DNA from: Azospirillum oryzae
GTDB lineage: Bacteria > Pseudomonadota > Alphaproteobacteria > Azospirillales > Azospirillaceae
Reading direction: 5' to 3'
Assembly (NCBI RefSeq): GCF_008364795.1
Contig: NZ_VTTM01000013.1
Span: 118,770 to 182,769 of the forward strand
Length of the DNA stretch: 64,000 nucleotides
In this document: positions 52,407 to 61,585 of the stretch, one piece after another
Position numbering within the stretch: the first letter of the stretch is position 1
Layout: every line of letters starts with the position of its first letter
Program-made: the position numbers and the translations under genes
The notes under the pieces: model-generated
The model's input: the letters and a program-made list of their open reading frames with translations, nothing else
The model's database searches: none
Told to the model about the DNA's origin: nothing

Positions 52407-53252
52407 TCAGATCACTTCAGTAGAAGTGGTGGTGAGAACGTCGCTGCTTTCGAGGTGAGGCCGGTCAACGAAGGCCTGACGTGGCACCGGGACATGCATC
52501 GGATAGGGTCGCTTCGAGGCCTGCCAGCGGTCCAGAAATTCGCCAAGGTGTGGCCGCGTGCTTCTCTCTCGCGAAAGGCAGTCCACCAAGCTGTCGATGC
52601 TCGCGTTGTGGCCCGCCGGGTCCGTTCGTCCAGTGAGCAGCGCCCATCGAATGTAGGCGATGTAGAGGTTCAACGTGTCCGTCTCGCAGTACGCCCGCAC
52701 CTTCTCGACCTCTCCGCGCGCCATCATGTCGGCGACTTCCGATCCATGGCCGAACCCAGCTTTCCCAGGCAACCCAAGCATGTTCGAAATGTCCTGCAGG
52801 CCGATCCGCTGTCCAGCGCCGTAGTCGGACACCTGCTCCATTAGATCGCAATGCCAGTCTGGCTGGTAACGCTGCCCGTAGTTGGTCCATTTGTCTCCCG
52901 ACTGGAACCACGCGGCTGCCTGGATGCCGTACAGCATCGCCCGGAGCCGCAGCACTGGGAGGTCAAACCCACGCCCGTTCCAGGAGATGACACGCGGACG
53001 CACCTTGCCGAAGCGCTGCCAGAACCCCCGAAGGATGCGCTCTTCATCATAATCGAGATCTCCGCCCGATCGGCAGCTCCGGATCAGGTAACGCTCAACG
53101 CCGGAGCTACGATCGATCTCCGCCTCGACAAACGACACGGCGACAATGCGGTGACAGTGATGCGGCGGAAACTTCTCGGCCGGCCAGTCCGCCGGGATGA
53201 TCTCGGCGTCGGGGATCGTCTCAATATCAAGGGCGAGGAGCGTGTCGTGCAT
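52407..53252 (-). CDS. Predicted 3'-5' exonuclease (PolB-like)
   Basis: 281 residues. Exonuclease motifs: Exo I LLALDIETIPDAEI (DxE), Exo II SWNGRGFDLPVLRLRAM and Exo III EKVRAYCETDTLNLYIAYIR, the pattern of the PolB-like exo2 family (DnaQ superfamily). It could trim 3' DNA ends during plasmid replication or repair. GGGGG lies eight bases before ATG 53252. Confidence 0.88.
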   Translation of the reverse strand: MHDTLLALDIETIPDAEIIPADWPAEKFPPHHCHRIVAVSFVEAEIDRSSGVERYLIRSCRSGGDLDYDEERILRGFWQRFGKVRPRVISWNGRGFDLPVLRLRAMLYGIQAAAWFQSGDKWTNYGQRYQPDWHCDLMEQVSDYGAGQRIGLQDISNMLGLPGKAGFGHGSEVADMMARGEVEKVRAYCETDTLNLYIAYIRWALLTGRTDPAGHNASIDSLVDCLSRERSTRPHLGEFLDRWQASKRPYPMHVPVPRQAFVDRPHLESSDVLTTTSTEVI

Positions 53253-53366
53253 GGTAAAACCCCCGGGAGGAGCTGGGGAGTGTGCGTTGCGAGCCTGTGA
53301 CCCTGCAACGGCAAAGATTGAGCCCGGTGCCGGTCTGTCTTAGCCGACGACTGCTCTCGACCAGGA

Positions 53367-53798
53367 TCAGAGAACACGCCCATGACCGCCGCAGGCCGGG
53401 CATCCCTCACGAACCGAGCGAAGGCCGGTTTCAGGGTCGCCGGGACCACATTCCAAGCAGCCGTGCGTGCGCCGCCAGATGACTGTCACCTCGTCCTCGA
53501 TCTCTGTTAGTGCGGCACGGAATTCGGCCAGCGTAAAAGGTAAGGCGAGAAGCCGCTCAGGCGGCGCCACATCGATCCCCTCGACGTTACTGCCCAGCCG
53601 GACCCCTGTTACCCGGTAAGCGGTCTCAGCACGCACCATGGCAATCCACGCGCCGCAGGCCGTCTGGTCGTAGACAAACCTCGACAGCGCATCTTGGGTC
53701 GCGTCGATACCCAGCACGCGTGCCAAGTCGTGGATCGTGGTAAGGCGCTCGGCGTCGGCCGCCGTTGTCTCGCCCGGACGATAGGAGGGAATGGTCAT
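53367..53798 (-). CDS. Hypothetical protein with zinc-binding tail
   Basis: 143 residues. The C-terminus has CLECGPGD and CPACGGHGRV, a DnaJ-like double CxxCG zinc site. The start overlaps the next gene's stop (ATGA), so it belongs to the operon of the HExxH protein. Rest unknown. Confidence 0.6.
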   Translation of the reverse strand: MTIPSYRPGETTAADAERLTTIHDLARVLGIDATQDALSRFVYDQTACGAWIAMVRAETAYRVTGVRLGSNVEGIDVAPPERLLALPFTLAEFRAALTEIEDEVTVIWRRTHGCLECGPGDPETGLRSVREGCPACGGHGRVL

Positions 53799-54205
53799 GA
53801 GGATGCCTCCGGTGCAGGTTGGCCCAACAGCGCCCAGAAAGGGTGTTCGGGCTCAGGCATGGAAACGTGATTGGAACGGCGCGTCGCCCAGTGCATATAG
53901 CTGGCAAGGCACGCTCGCAGCTTCTGCTCCATGACAGGCGTCCACAGCAACGCATGCTCCTTGGCCCACATCCACGCGCCGGCCTCGCTGCACAAGCGGG
54001 TCTGAGACTGCCAGGGGCCGAGGATGTGGCCGACTTCGTGTAGCGCCACAGCATAAGTGGCCGCCGACTTCACCGGACGGATCTTCACCCGCCGTTCCTT
54101 GCGGAAGGCGCGGCCGCCGCGGGAATGCCCCTCGATCACGATCTCATGCGTTTCGCAGAGATGCGCGATATGGGCGGCCATCTGGGCGACGGTCACCCTG
54201 CTCAC
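53795..54205 (-). CDS. Small zincin-like (HExxH) protein
   Basis: 136 residues. AVALHEVGHILGPWQSQTRL holds the HExxH zinc-binding helix, with acidic residues (CSEAGAWMWAKEHAL) after it as third-ligand candidates, like ImmA/IrrE or minigluzincins. ATGA overlaps on both sides couple it to its neighbours. Proteolytic role is inferred from the motif. Confidence 0.75.
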   Translation of the reverse strand: MSRVTVAQMAAHIAHLCETHEIVIEGHSRGGRAFRKERRVKIRPVKSAATYAVALHEVGHILGPWQSQTRLCSEAGAWMWAKEHALLWTPVMEQKLRACLASYMHWATRRSNHVSMPEPEHPFWALLGQPAPEASS

Positions 54206-54645
54206 GCCGCGAGCGCCCCGATGCTCTTGGTCTGGCGCTGGTGAGCGGTGAGATCGAGGCCGATTGCCACCGTATCGGCCGCCCGTTCGAGAATGTCATC
54301 GGTGATGACCTGGAGAGCTCGCCGCAGCGCGGGGAAGGGGCCCCGGAGTCCGTCTTCGACAACTGCCACTTCGGCGTCCGCTGGAGCCTGTCGGGTGGCG
54401 GGAGTGTAGCGCACGGCGTCGACGGCCCAGAGCACGGCGGGAGCGCCATCGTGCTCGCCAAGGTGGGGGCGCACGTAGATGTGGCCGTCAATGCTGATCT
54501 GGAGGCTGGGCTCGGCGCCGCCAAAGTCCTCGACGTTCACCGAGGTTCTGGTCAGGCCGATCACGACCAGCCCGGCCCGGAGGTGCGGCGTGAGGGCCTC
54601 TAAGTCGGACTTCGACGGCAGGGACGGGGGGAGAGTGGCGCTCAC
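54202..54645 (-). CDS. Hypothetical protein
   Basis: 147 residues with a beta-rich start (GAEPSLQISIDGHIYVRPHL) and a helical end. First gene of a coupled trio that continues into the zincin. No known family. Confidence 0.55.
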   Translation of the reverse strand: MSATLPPSLPSKSDLEALTPHLRAGLVVIGLTRTSVNVEDFGGAEPSLQISIDGHIYVRPHLGEHDGAPAVLWAVDAVRYTPATRQAPADAEVAVVEDGLRGPFPALRRALQVITDDILERAADTVAIGLDLTAHQRQTKSIGALAA

Positions 54646-54734
54646 AGTGTCCTCGTTGCGGGCCGCTCCTTGGCAGCCCTGTTGGGTGATGGGAAGGGTG
54701 TCGCGTTACGTCTGATCGTCGGACCCGCCAGACG

Positions 54735-55097
54735 TCACCGTCCGGGCTTTCCGCCGTCGTCATGAATCGCGTTCGGATCGATACCCAGGACCCGGCAGGC
54801 CAAGCGGCGTAGAGCGCTCTTCGGGGACCGATGTGCAGGCTCGTGGAACATCCCGCAGGAAAAGGACCCGTTTGCGTTCTCGCGGATCACGCCAACGCAC
54901 GCGCGGCCAAAGATGATGTGCCAGGAGCGATCTTCCTCTTCGACCATGCGGAAGGCCTGCGCACGCATGATCTGTTGGGTCAGTTCGTGCCCTCGCGGCA
55001 TCCGGTTCCGACGCGTGTGGTTGGCCTGGATCTCGATGTATTTGTCGGCCACCCGAAAGTGATCCCGATACGACGGGTGGTGATGCTCGCCACGCAT
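54735..55097 (-). CDS. Hypothetical protein
   Basis: 120 residues from ATG 55097 (His-rich start MRGEHHHPSYRDHFRVADKY). The middle, RSWHIIFGRACVGVIRENAN, is protein-like. No family recognised. Confidence 0.5.
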   Translation of the reverse strand: MRGEHHHPSYRDHFRVADKYIEIQANHTRRNRMPRGHELTQQIMRAQAFRMVEEEDRSWHIIFGRACVGVIRENANGSFSCGMFHEPAHRSPKSALRRLACRVLGIDPNAIHDDGGKPGR

Positions 55098-55180
55098 GGC
55101 GTCGTCCTTCTTGCGCGGGATAGGGGAGGGGAAGGGACGGCAAGACATGCTCACCGTCCCAACTGCTCAACCGGGAAACG

Positions 55181-55273
55181 TTACCCGATGGCCCGCACGC
55201 AGGCGTCCACGCACGGCAGATCACGTTCACGCGCGGCGTTGATGAGGCAGCTGAGATCAATGATCCTCGCCAT
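55181..55273 (-). CDS. 30-residue small protein
   Basis: ATG 55273 shares its first base with the upstream gene's TAA (TAATG), so translation can be coupled. The product is 30 residues with three cysteines (CLINAARERD..CVDACVRAIG). No family. Confidence 0.4.
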   Translation of the reverse strand: MARIIDLSCLINAARERDLPCVDACVRAIG

Positions 55274-55857
55274 TATGCTGCCTCCCGCTCGAAGCCATCC
55301 GCCGCATCGGAGAACAGCGCCCAGGTGGATGTGATGTCGCCACCATCGGGTCCGGTCACGTAGACCGACACCCCATCGTCGGCACGCTTAACGGTCACGG
55401 TCAGGCGGTCAGCCTGTACTTGGACAGCAGCATTGGGCTCGTTCAGCACGCAATGCCGGCGGGCTTCGTCTTCCACCGGCCCGCGCTTGCCAAGCGTGGC
55501 ACCGATCATTTCGCGAAATCCGTCCAGTAGCTCCCACACCGCCGCCGTGTCCGTGTACTGGACCGCACCACACAGATCCGAAAAGGCAGCGATCCGGCCT
55601 TCCATTTCCAACAGCAGGTCCCGCATGGCGGGTGCTTGGGCGAACGTCGCAGCCAACGCTTTAGGTGACAGGCCGAGGGCCTTCATCACGGTGGCATCCC
55701 CGCCCAGCGGCACATAGGCGAAGAGGTTGCCGGGATGGCCTCCCTCCTTGAACATGGCCTCCGACACGTCGCCGACGGCAAGACATGTGGCTTCCGAAGT
55801 CGGGTCACCTGCGATAAGGCCGATCGTGGTCATGTGATGAGCGTGCAGCGTCTTCAT
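55273..55857 (-). CDS. Hypothetical protein
   Basis: 194 residues from ATG 55857 (GGGAGA upstream). It begins MKTLHAHHMTTIGLIAGDPT and is acidic, with mixed helices. It is flanked by small genes in the same direction. No known domain. Confidence 0.55.
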   Translation of the reverse strand: MKTLHAHHMTTIGLIAGDPTSEATCLAVGDVSEAMFKEGGHPGNLFAYVPLGGDATVMKALGLSPKALAATFAQAPAMRDLLLEMEGRIAAFSDLCGAVQYTDTAAVWELLDGFREMIGATLGKRGPVEDEARRHCVLNEPNAAVQVQADRLTVTVKRADDGVSVYVTGPDGGDITSTWALFSDAADGFEREAA

Positions 55858-55870
55858 CGCTCTCTCCCGC

Positions 55871-56389
55871 TCAAGCAGCCAGCAAGATCGCCTGGGCGCC
55901 GACATCGGACGCGGCGGGCGACGGTGCATCGGTGAGCGGTGGCAGACCTTCCTCGACCAACCGAAGTTCCGCCAGCAGCGCCTCGAAGCGCCCTTCGGCA
56001 ATTGCCTGCTCAATGTCCCGATAGGCGGCGGTCACCTTGCCGCGCTGGGTCGCCTTGTGGGCGATGATCTTGGCCCCGTCGAACAGGATCGCTTGCCCAT
56101 CCGCCTCATACTTGGCATCGGACGTGCGCTTGTAGGCAACGCCGTGCGAGCGCAGGAACGCCTCCAGCGTTTGGAACTCGCCGTTCGCCGCTTCATCGTC
56201 ACAAAGGCGGAGCGTCTCGCCCAAACGGATCGTCTCGTCAATCAGGGTGAGGACTTCCTCCTGCAGAAGCGGTCCCTCTCCATACTCAAGCCCGACGCCC
56301 TGCTCGGCCACGACGCGAGCCAGAGACTCACGAAGAAAATGGGGAAGCGGACCACCGATCATGATCGCAGCAGCCATGTATTCTGACAT
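55871..56389 (-). CDS. Hypothetical protein
   Basis: 172 residues, helix-rich and acidic (LLQEEVLTLIDETIRLGETL, YRDIEQAIAEGRFEALLAEL). First gene of the minus-strand set 56389-54735. No family recognised. Confidence 0.55.
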   Translation of the reverse strand: MSEYMAAAIMIGGPLPHFLRESLARVVAEQGVGLEYGEGPLLQEEVLTLIDETIRLGETLRLCDDEAANGEFQTLEAFLRSHGVAYKRTSDAKYEADGQAILFDGAKIIAHKATQRGKVTAAYRDIEQAIAEGRFEALLAELRLVEEGLPPLTDAPSPAASDVGAQAILLAA

Positions 56390-56805
56390 GATGCACCTCG
56401 CAATTGGACCCGTCCGATGGGGAGGTCGGCGGGTTAGCGCAGTTTCCGGCGCCGAATAGGCCTACAATATGTGCGCTTTGTACGATTTTCAAGAATTAAA
56501 TCAGACCAACTTACGCTATTTTGGTCTTCGCCAATGTACCGTGCCGTGCCTCCCCTTAATTATTTTAACTTTTACTTCGCGTCCTGGTAAGACATTGGAA
56601 GTGAGGCACTCTTGCCGCCCGATAATGATCAAGACCGGGCGTTTACGCATTACCGATCCGGAGCCGCGCGAGAAACGATAGAAAGCGATGTCTTTCACAT
56701 GCGCGCGTTACCACCGCCTTTTGGTAGCTTGAACAGTCCGCTGCGAATGATGGTGCCGGCGTCCGGCCTCGACGTTGGTGGACGATAGAGAGGGATACCC
56801 GACCA
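56390..56805. promoter_or_regulatory. Divergent intergenic region with motif copy 4
   Basis: 416 bp without a supported gene. Unlike its surroundings it is AT-rich, and holds the 14-bp motif variant at 56473. It separates minus-strand genes from the plus-strand pair at 56806-57500. Confidence 0.4.
56473..56486 (+). promoter_or_regulatory. 14-bp motif, copy 4 (one mismatch)
   Basis: GCGCTTTGTACGAT on the plus strand, differing at one base from the three copies at 45.8, 49.3 and 52.1 kb. The next supported plus-strand gene starts 320 bp away, so its target is uncertain. Confidence 0.5.
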
Positions 56806-57207
56806 ATGGGACACACCCCATTCGCCGCCAGCGAGCGCTTGGCCCTGACCCACATGCGAATTGACCATCGAGCGGAGGTGGCGTGCGCCCGGATCGCTCG
56901 TCTCTTCGGAGGTCACTATGAAGGCGCTCAGCCCGCACACATCGTCGGTACGATAAGCAATCATCTCGGCGGAGATCTCGCCGTAGCACGGGTTCCCGAA
57001 GGCTATCCCGGAACCTGCGCGATGTTCTACAGCGGCCGATCTGGAACCAACTGCGCTGTTTTCCCGACCTATAGCGAGGCCGCTATTGCTGCTCGGATGG
57101 CGATTGACCCGACAATCGGCGGCTATGGCGAGGTGATACTCGACGCGGGGATCACGGCGCCGACGGACGCTATGTTTTTCATATCGGCCGCGCATTGGTT
57201 GAACTGA
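56806..57207 (+). CDS. Hypothetical protein
   Basis: 133 residues (MGHTPFAASERLALTHMRID, then IGGYGEVILDAGITAPTDAM). Looks like a real soluble protein but has no recognised family. Followed closely by another small gene. Confidence 0.5.
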   Translation: MGHTPFAASERLALTHMRIDHRAEVACARIARLFGGHYEGAQPAHIVGTISNHLGGDLAVARVPEGYPGTCAMFYSGRSGTNCAVFPTYSEAAIAARMAIDPTIGGYGEVILDAGITAPTDAMFFISAAHWLN

Positions 57208-57227
57208 CACATGGACAGGAATTCGGC

Positions 57228-57500
57228 ATGACCAATCCCATTCTGCCGCCCCACTTTCATAACGAGGCGCCAGTTGTTCGGATCAAGAGCGGTCCTGATT
57301 GGGTTGATGTGCGACTTGACGACGACGGCCGCCTGTTTCTAGTCGCATACAACCTTGGTCCGGACGCCGACGCCGACGAAGCCCGGATGTTTGCGGATGA
57401 ATTACGCCACGGGCCGAAGGGAATAATGGCTGGGCTGGATGACGCCGGCCCATGGGTGGACGAACACGGTGAGCCCATTCCCGGACAGTTCTCCGATTGA
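57228..57500 (+). CDS. Hypothetical protein
   Basis: 90 residues from ATG 57228 (AGGA eight bases upstream), acidic: VVRIKSGPDWVDVRLDDDGR, FADELRHGPKGIMAGLDDAG. Co-directional with the gene 20 bp upstream. No known family. Confidence 0.5.
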   Translation: MTNPILPPHFHNEAPVVRIKSGPDWVDVRLDDDGRLFLVAYNLGPDADADEARMFADELRHGPKGIMAGLDDAGPWVDEHGEPIPGQFSD

Positions 57501-57716
57501 TTTGAAGCGAGCATGCACCGGCGGACGTGTCTCTTCGTCGGCCGTGAGGATCAGGCCCGCATAGGTCATCAGCGTAGTGCTTTTCGATGGGCAGTTGGCA
57601 TGGCGGCCGCATCACGGCCAGTCGACTAACCGGCACGCGCCCTAGCTTTGAAGTCTCCGGTCGAAGTGTTGGTGATCCCTTTGCCCAGCACTCTGCTTCA
57701 GGATAGACTCCCAGCT

Positions 57717-58763
57717 ATGCCCCTCCTCGCCTTCTCCACCGCTGGCGCTCGGTTCCCTGCCTGGTCCATGACCGACGCGGAGTGGGACGCGCTTAAAGCC
57801 ACCTACCGGGAGCTTGGCCTAGCGGCCAGCTGCTGCTCCACCCCTGTCGTGCCAGTGATCAGTTCGCGCGGCTGGCGGTTTTTTCGTCACGCTCCCGGTA
57901 CCAGCTGCGAACACCGAGAGTCACCTGAGCATATAGTCGCGAAGACGCTTGCCGCACGCGCAGCCGAAGCGCTCGGCCTGACCGTGACGACGGAAGCACG
58001 CGGACCTGATGGCCGCTGGCGGGCTGATGTCCTCGTGCAACATCCGGTGCGAGGGTGGAGCGTCGCTATTGAGATCCAGATGTCTCGCTGTGCCTTGGAC
58101 GAGATCGAGCGCCGGCAAGCAGCCTACGCTGCCGACGGCGTGCGCGGCGCGTGGTTGATCGGCTTCAGCCTGCCGGACTACGAGCCCAATCGTGATCTGC
58201 CGCTATTCCACCTGGTTCCGCTGCGTGACGGGATCCTGGCACCATGGGTTGACCATGGCGATGGCCGGCAGACCTCCATCAGCGACTTCGTGACGTTGTT
58301 GCTGAGCCGTCGGGTGCGTTTGCCCGAGCCTGCCGCGCACACCCTATCGCTGTCGGCGGTTGCCTCCCCATCAAACTGCTGGAAGTGCTTTCAGAACCAA
58401 ATGCTGCTGGTGAGCTTTGTGAACGCCCCCCTTGGCATTTTTGCCCCCAAGGGATGGCTCCTGGCAAAGGACCTGGCAAAGGTACCGGAAATCTATGCTG
58501 CCTACCGGCAGGCCGTGCCGATGCTTTTGCGGTCCGTTCCAGACTTGTCGGTGCTCCGCCCACCAAGGCACGCGGATGCAAAGCCCGAGCTCCAGGGCTA
58601 CTGCCCGGCGTGCGATGCGCCGCAATCCCTCCACCGATTGAATCAGGCTCTGCTGGACCCGGCGCATCAGCGTTGCTGGTCGTTGTCGGATGGTCAGGAG
58701 TGGTCTCTGCAGGAGCGGGTTCGGCCGCGCTGGGAATGGCCGAACACACCGGAGCCGATATAG
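57717..58763 (+). CDS. CoiA-like nuclease
   Basis: 348 residues from ATG 57717. The central domain (HRESPEHIVAKTLAARAAEA, RWRADVLVQH, WSVAIEIQMS, DEIERRQAAYAADGVRGAWL) matches the competence protein CoiA/PD-(D/E)xK nuclease pattern with Asp, Glu-x-Gln and an Arg-rich helix. Two Cys pairs (NCWKC and YCPACDAP) lie in the C-terminal third. Its last 485 bp lie opposite a long minus-strand frame. CoiA proteins process DNA during uptake or recombination. Confidence 0.75.
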   Translation: MPLLAFSTAGARFPAWSMTDAEWDALKATYRELGLAASCCSTPVVPVISSRGWRFFRHAPGTSCEHRESPEHIVAKTLAARAAEALGLTVTTEARGPDGRWRADVLVQHPVRGWSVAIEIQMSRCALDEIERRQAAYAADGVRGAWLIGFSLPDYEPNRDLPLFHLVPLRDGILAPWVDHGDGRQTSISDFVTLLLSRRVRLPEPAAHTLSLSAVASPSNCWKCFQNQMLLVSFVNAPLGIFAPKGWLLAKDLAKVPEIYAAYRQAVPMLLRSVPDLSVLRPPRHADAKPELQGYCPACDAPQSLHRLNQALLDPAHQRCWSLSDGQEWSLQERVRPRWEWPNTPEPI

Positions 58764-59619
58764 CCGCGGACAGACGCTGGAAGCTGCCCGTGGTGTTCGG
58801 CTGCGCACCGCCCGCCTCTATCTCCGTGTCGCAGTTGGACGATGGAGCCGGTGCCGAAGCCGGGGTCGCGACACTGCCCGGCCACTTGCCTTCGGCCACC
58901 AGCCGGGCCTTCATCTCGTCAAACCGAGCGATCTCTGCGACGCGCTCGGCCCGTCGGCGCTCATCCAGCGCGGTGCGCTCGGCGGTCGTCAGGCGCCTTG
59001 GAGCTGCGATCTGCGACGGCATCTCCAGACAGCGACGCAAGCGGTCGCGCTGCTGACGGGCTTGGCCGACCAGCCGCTCGCACATCGCACGGATCTCGCC
59101 AGGGTAGGGCGCCCGTCGGTTATCCGGGGTGCGGCGCCATATCCGGCACGCTTCCTCGACGGCCCACAGGGGATACTCCTCGATGTCCTCGCCCCACTGG
59201 CCTGCGATATCTTCCTCCATCTCCAGAGCCCGGTCCGGCTGCCGATAGTAGGAGAGCAGCACGGCAACGGCGCGCATGGCGCGGGCGTTGGTTTCCCAAT
59301 CCTGCGGACGCAGGTATTCGTCGAACGCCGCCATTGCCTCTTCAGCGGCTGTGCGCTCGGCCGCCGGGACTGGGCTGGCTCGCCAGGCCTTCTCGGTGGT
59401 CCCGAGAAACTCAAACCGGTGATGTGCTCCGTCCTTCGGACTTGCCGGTTCAGCTGAGGTGAGGGAAACCTGCTCGGCGCGCAAGAGCCGCTCGAGCCCA
59501 GGCGTCAAAGCGGGCTTGGCCGGCAGCCGCTGGAACGGCACCACCTCGCCTCGCCGCTCGCCGATCGGTGTCGTAGACGGATGCGGGGCCCGGGGCAGCA
59601 TGATTGGCGGAACGGTCAT
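58279..59619 (-). CDS. Plasmid replication-associated hypothetical protein
   Basis: 446 residues with ATG 59619 and a strong AAGGAGAT eight bases before it, inside the preceding gene. The middle (LSYYRQPDRALEMEEDIAGQ, WAVEEACRIWRRTPDNRR, PYPGEIRAMCERL) looks like helical DnaC-type or plasmid replication proteins. The last about 160 residues are Pro/Ser/Ala-rich and lie antisense to the CoiA-like gene, where the reading may merely follow its opposite strand. Role uncertain. Confidence 0.6.
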   Translation of the reverse strand: MTVPPIMLPRAPHPSTTPIGERRGEVVPFQRLPAKPALTPGLERLLRAEQVSLTSAEPASPKDGAHHRFEFLGTTEKAWRASPVPAAERTAAEEAMAAFDEYLRPQDWETNARAMRAVAVLLSYYRQPDRALEMEEDIAGQWGEDIEEYPLWAVEEACRIWRRTPDNRRAPYPGEIRAMCERLVGQARQQRDRLRRCLEMPSQIAAPRRLTTAERTALDERRRAERVAEIARFDEMKARLVAEGKWPGSVATPASAPAPSSNCDTEIEAGGAQPNTTGSFQRLSAAISAPVCSAIPSAAEPAPAETTPDHPTTTSNADAPGPAEPDSIGGGIAAHRTPGSSPGARALHPRALVGGAPTSLERTAKASARPAGRQHRFPVPLPGPLPGAIPWGQKCQGGRSQSSPAAFGSESTSSSLMGRQPPTAIGCARQARANAPDGSATTSRSR

Positions 59620-60286
59620 GGCGCTTGATCTCCTTCCTGATCCAGCAGCGGAAGATGGACGAGGGGTCGGGCAGGGGCTGGCCGCGGTAGTGGCCGACGA
59701 ACTTCTGGGCGACGTTCGCCACGTCTTCCGAACTCAAATCCGGGCGAGCTGTGGTGGCAAAGGACAGGTCGGCATGCGAAGGGGTCCAGCCGTCGTCTAG
59801 CGGGTCTGGCGGCGTTGGGACGGTCCGGTTCGCTGTGCCGTCATCACCAAGATCGGTGTCTCCCTCCAGCGCGCTCGCGCGCCCAAGAGAGAGAGATTCT
59901 TGATGGAGATGTTCGGGGTGTTCTGTGTCGCCGTCGGCAACAGTGGTTGGCACCTCGTCGACAGCATGGTGGAGGCTGCCCAAGAAGCCGTCCAACAGCG
60001 TCTCGTGTCCGGGGAGCTGGTAGGTGCAGACCCGGATCTTCGGATTCGGATGTTGGCCCTTCACAACCAGCCCCAAGCTGACGAGCCTCGCCAGCACGCT
60101 GTTCGCCGTCGAGCGGTTGATCTTCAGCGTGGTCGCAATTGTGGTCTGCGACGGCCAGGACAGCCCGGTGCGGTCTGCATGGATGGACAGGACCGTTAGG
60201 ACGCCAAGCTCAAGGACTCCGACATCGGGATGGTTGAGGTAACGTGCGGGCACAAGCCCCACCCTCTGCTTGGAAGCGTGTTCCAT
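59450..60286 (-). CDS. HTH replication-type protein
   Basis: 278 residues. Winged helix: ELGVLTVLSIHADRTGLSWP, SQTTIATTLKINRSTANSVL, ARLVSLGLVVKG, as in phage- and plasmid-type replication proteins with a helix_turn_helix (HTH_36) domain. ATG 60286 is 213 bp from the palindrome array. The last 170 bases overlap the next gene in another frame; no stop shortens it. Confidence 0.72.
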   Translation of the reverse strand: MEHASKQRVGLVPARYLNHPDVGVLELGVLTVLSIHADRTGLSWPSQTTIATTLKINRSTANSVLARLVSLGLVVKGQHPNPKIRVCTYQLPGHETLLDGFLGSLHHAVDEVPTTVADGDTEHPEHLHQESLSLGRASALEGDTDLGDDGTANRTVPTPPDPLDDGWTPSHADLSFATTARPDLSSEDVANVAQKFVGHYRGQPLPDPSSIFRCWIRKEIKRHDRSANHAAPGPASVYDTDRRAARRGGAVPAAAGQARFDAWARAALARRAGFPHLS

Positions 60287-61146
60287 GCAGTTGCTCCAAT
60301 TCTATAAAAGTACGGCAATAGACCATCGTGCCCAAAGTCGCTAAACTTGGGTGAACGGCACTGCCGAACTTCGAATTCTGTTTGATGCGAAAGGCCCCAC
60401 GCGGGAGCCCGACATTACATTTCGACGTTCATGGTCACTTCTTCCTTCCGGACTAAACGGCTGTCCAACGATTCACACAGAACGACGTGGATCGAATCCG
60501 CCATTATGGCCTCCGATCCGTCACCGTGACGTGGAGGGGGGCATAACGGCTGAGTGTTGCTTGCCATGATGCTCCAAGGCACGTCACGGTGACGCAGCGT
60601 GGAGCGTGATGGCGGGACTTTGGCCGCACCAGTATGCTCCACACGGTGTCACCCCCAGCGACTCACGCGGATTCGTGGCTTCTGCTAAGGTGCGAGTGAG
60701 TCATCTCGCCATTATGCCCCATGCGACGTCACCCACGGCAGGAGCCATCTGCTCGGCTTTTACAGCGGCAATGGTGAATGGAGACTGGACGTTATGCGCC
60801 AAACCGCAGTGTGGTGACGCCTAAGAGGCTATGATGGCGACGTTGTGGGCGATCCTGTCTTACGTTTCGACGTGGTGACGGAGCGGGGGGCATAATGGCG
60901 GCACTTTCGGACACCCTGCGCCAGATCGTGATGGGGACGACGCATTGGTGGCCATGATGACGTAGCGGACCAGTCCTGGGCTCCGCGCCACTTCTGGGGG
61001 GCATTGGCGCCTTCGGGCCAGTCGGTAGCCAGGACGTGCCTGCCGAGTCTGCCGACCCAAGTCGTGCTAGGACACCCGCTACAGCAGCTGGAAAACTCAG
61101 CCTCCGGCACAATAAGTGGCGCTTCGCAAGCACTGCGATACATGAG

Positions 61147-61171
61147 AAAGACGTCGATTTTCGGCGTCTTT
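61147..61171. terminator. GAAAGACG hairpin, copy D
   Basis: AAAGACGTCGA / TCGGCGTCTTT hairpin in the gap between the two clusters of the palindrome array; same family as copies A-C. Confidence 0.45.
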
Positions 61172-61560
61172 ACCCCGTATCGCTGAGCTTGCTTCGTGTG
61201 TATCGTCTCGGCGACCAAATTGAGTTTTAGAAGGCCAAGCGACGTTCCCACGGAATGTGGCCTACGCTGAGGAGGTTGCTGGAGTCAGGCTGAAGGAAGC
61301 GTCAGCCCCAAGGGTACGGTGATCATTCGGTGAACCATCATGGCCTCTAACACGTCACCGTGACGTGGTCGGGGCCATAATGGCGGACCCCCGTTGCGCG
61401 ATATGCCATTATAGCCCCCAGCACGTCACCGTGACGCAGCGGAGGCTATGCTGGCGCGACTCAAGTCTGCATTTATAGCCTCCGCCGCGTCACGGTGACG
61501 TGCTGGAGGCTATGGTGGCGCGTTTGTCTCCGCGCAGCGTGGCGGGCATAGTCTCTAGAT

Positions 61561-61585
61561 CGCGACCGCTGAGTTGTCGGTCGCG
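61561..61585. repeat. GC hairpin within the array
   Basis: CGCGACCG / CGGTCGCG perfect 8-bp stem with a nine-base loop, between two array units. It may be structural at the origin. Confidence 0.4.
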
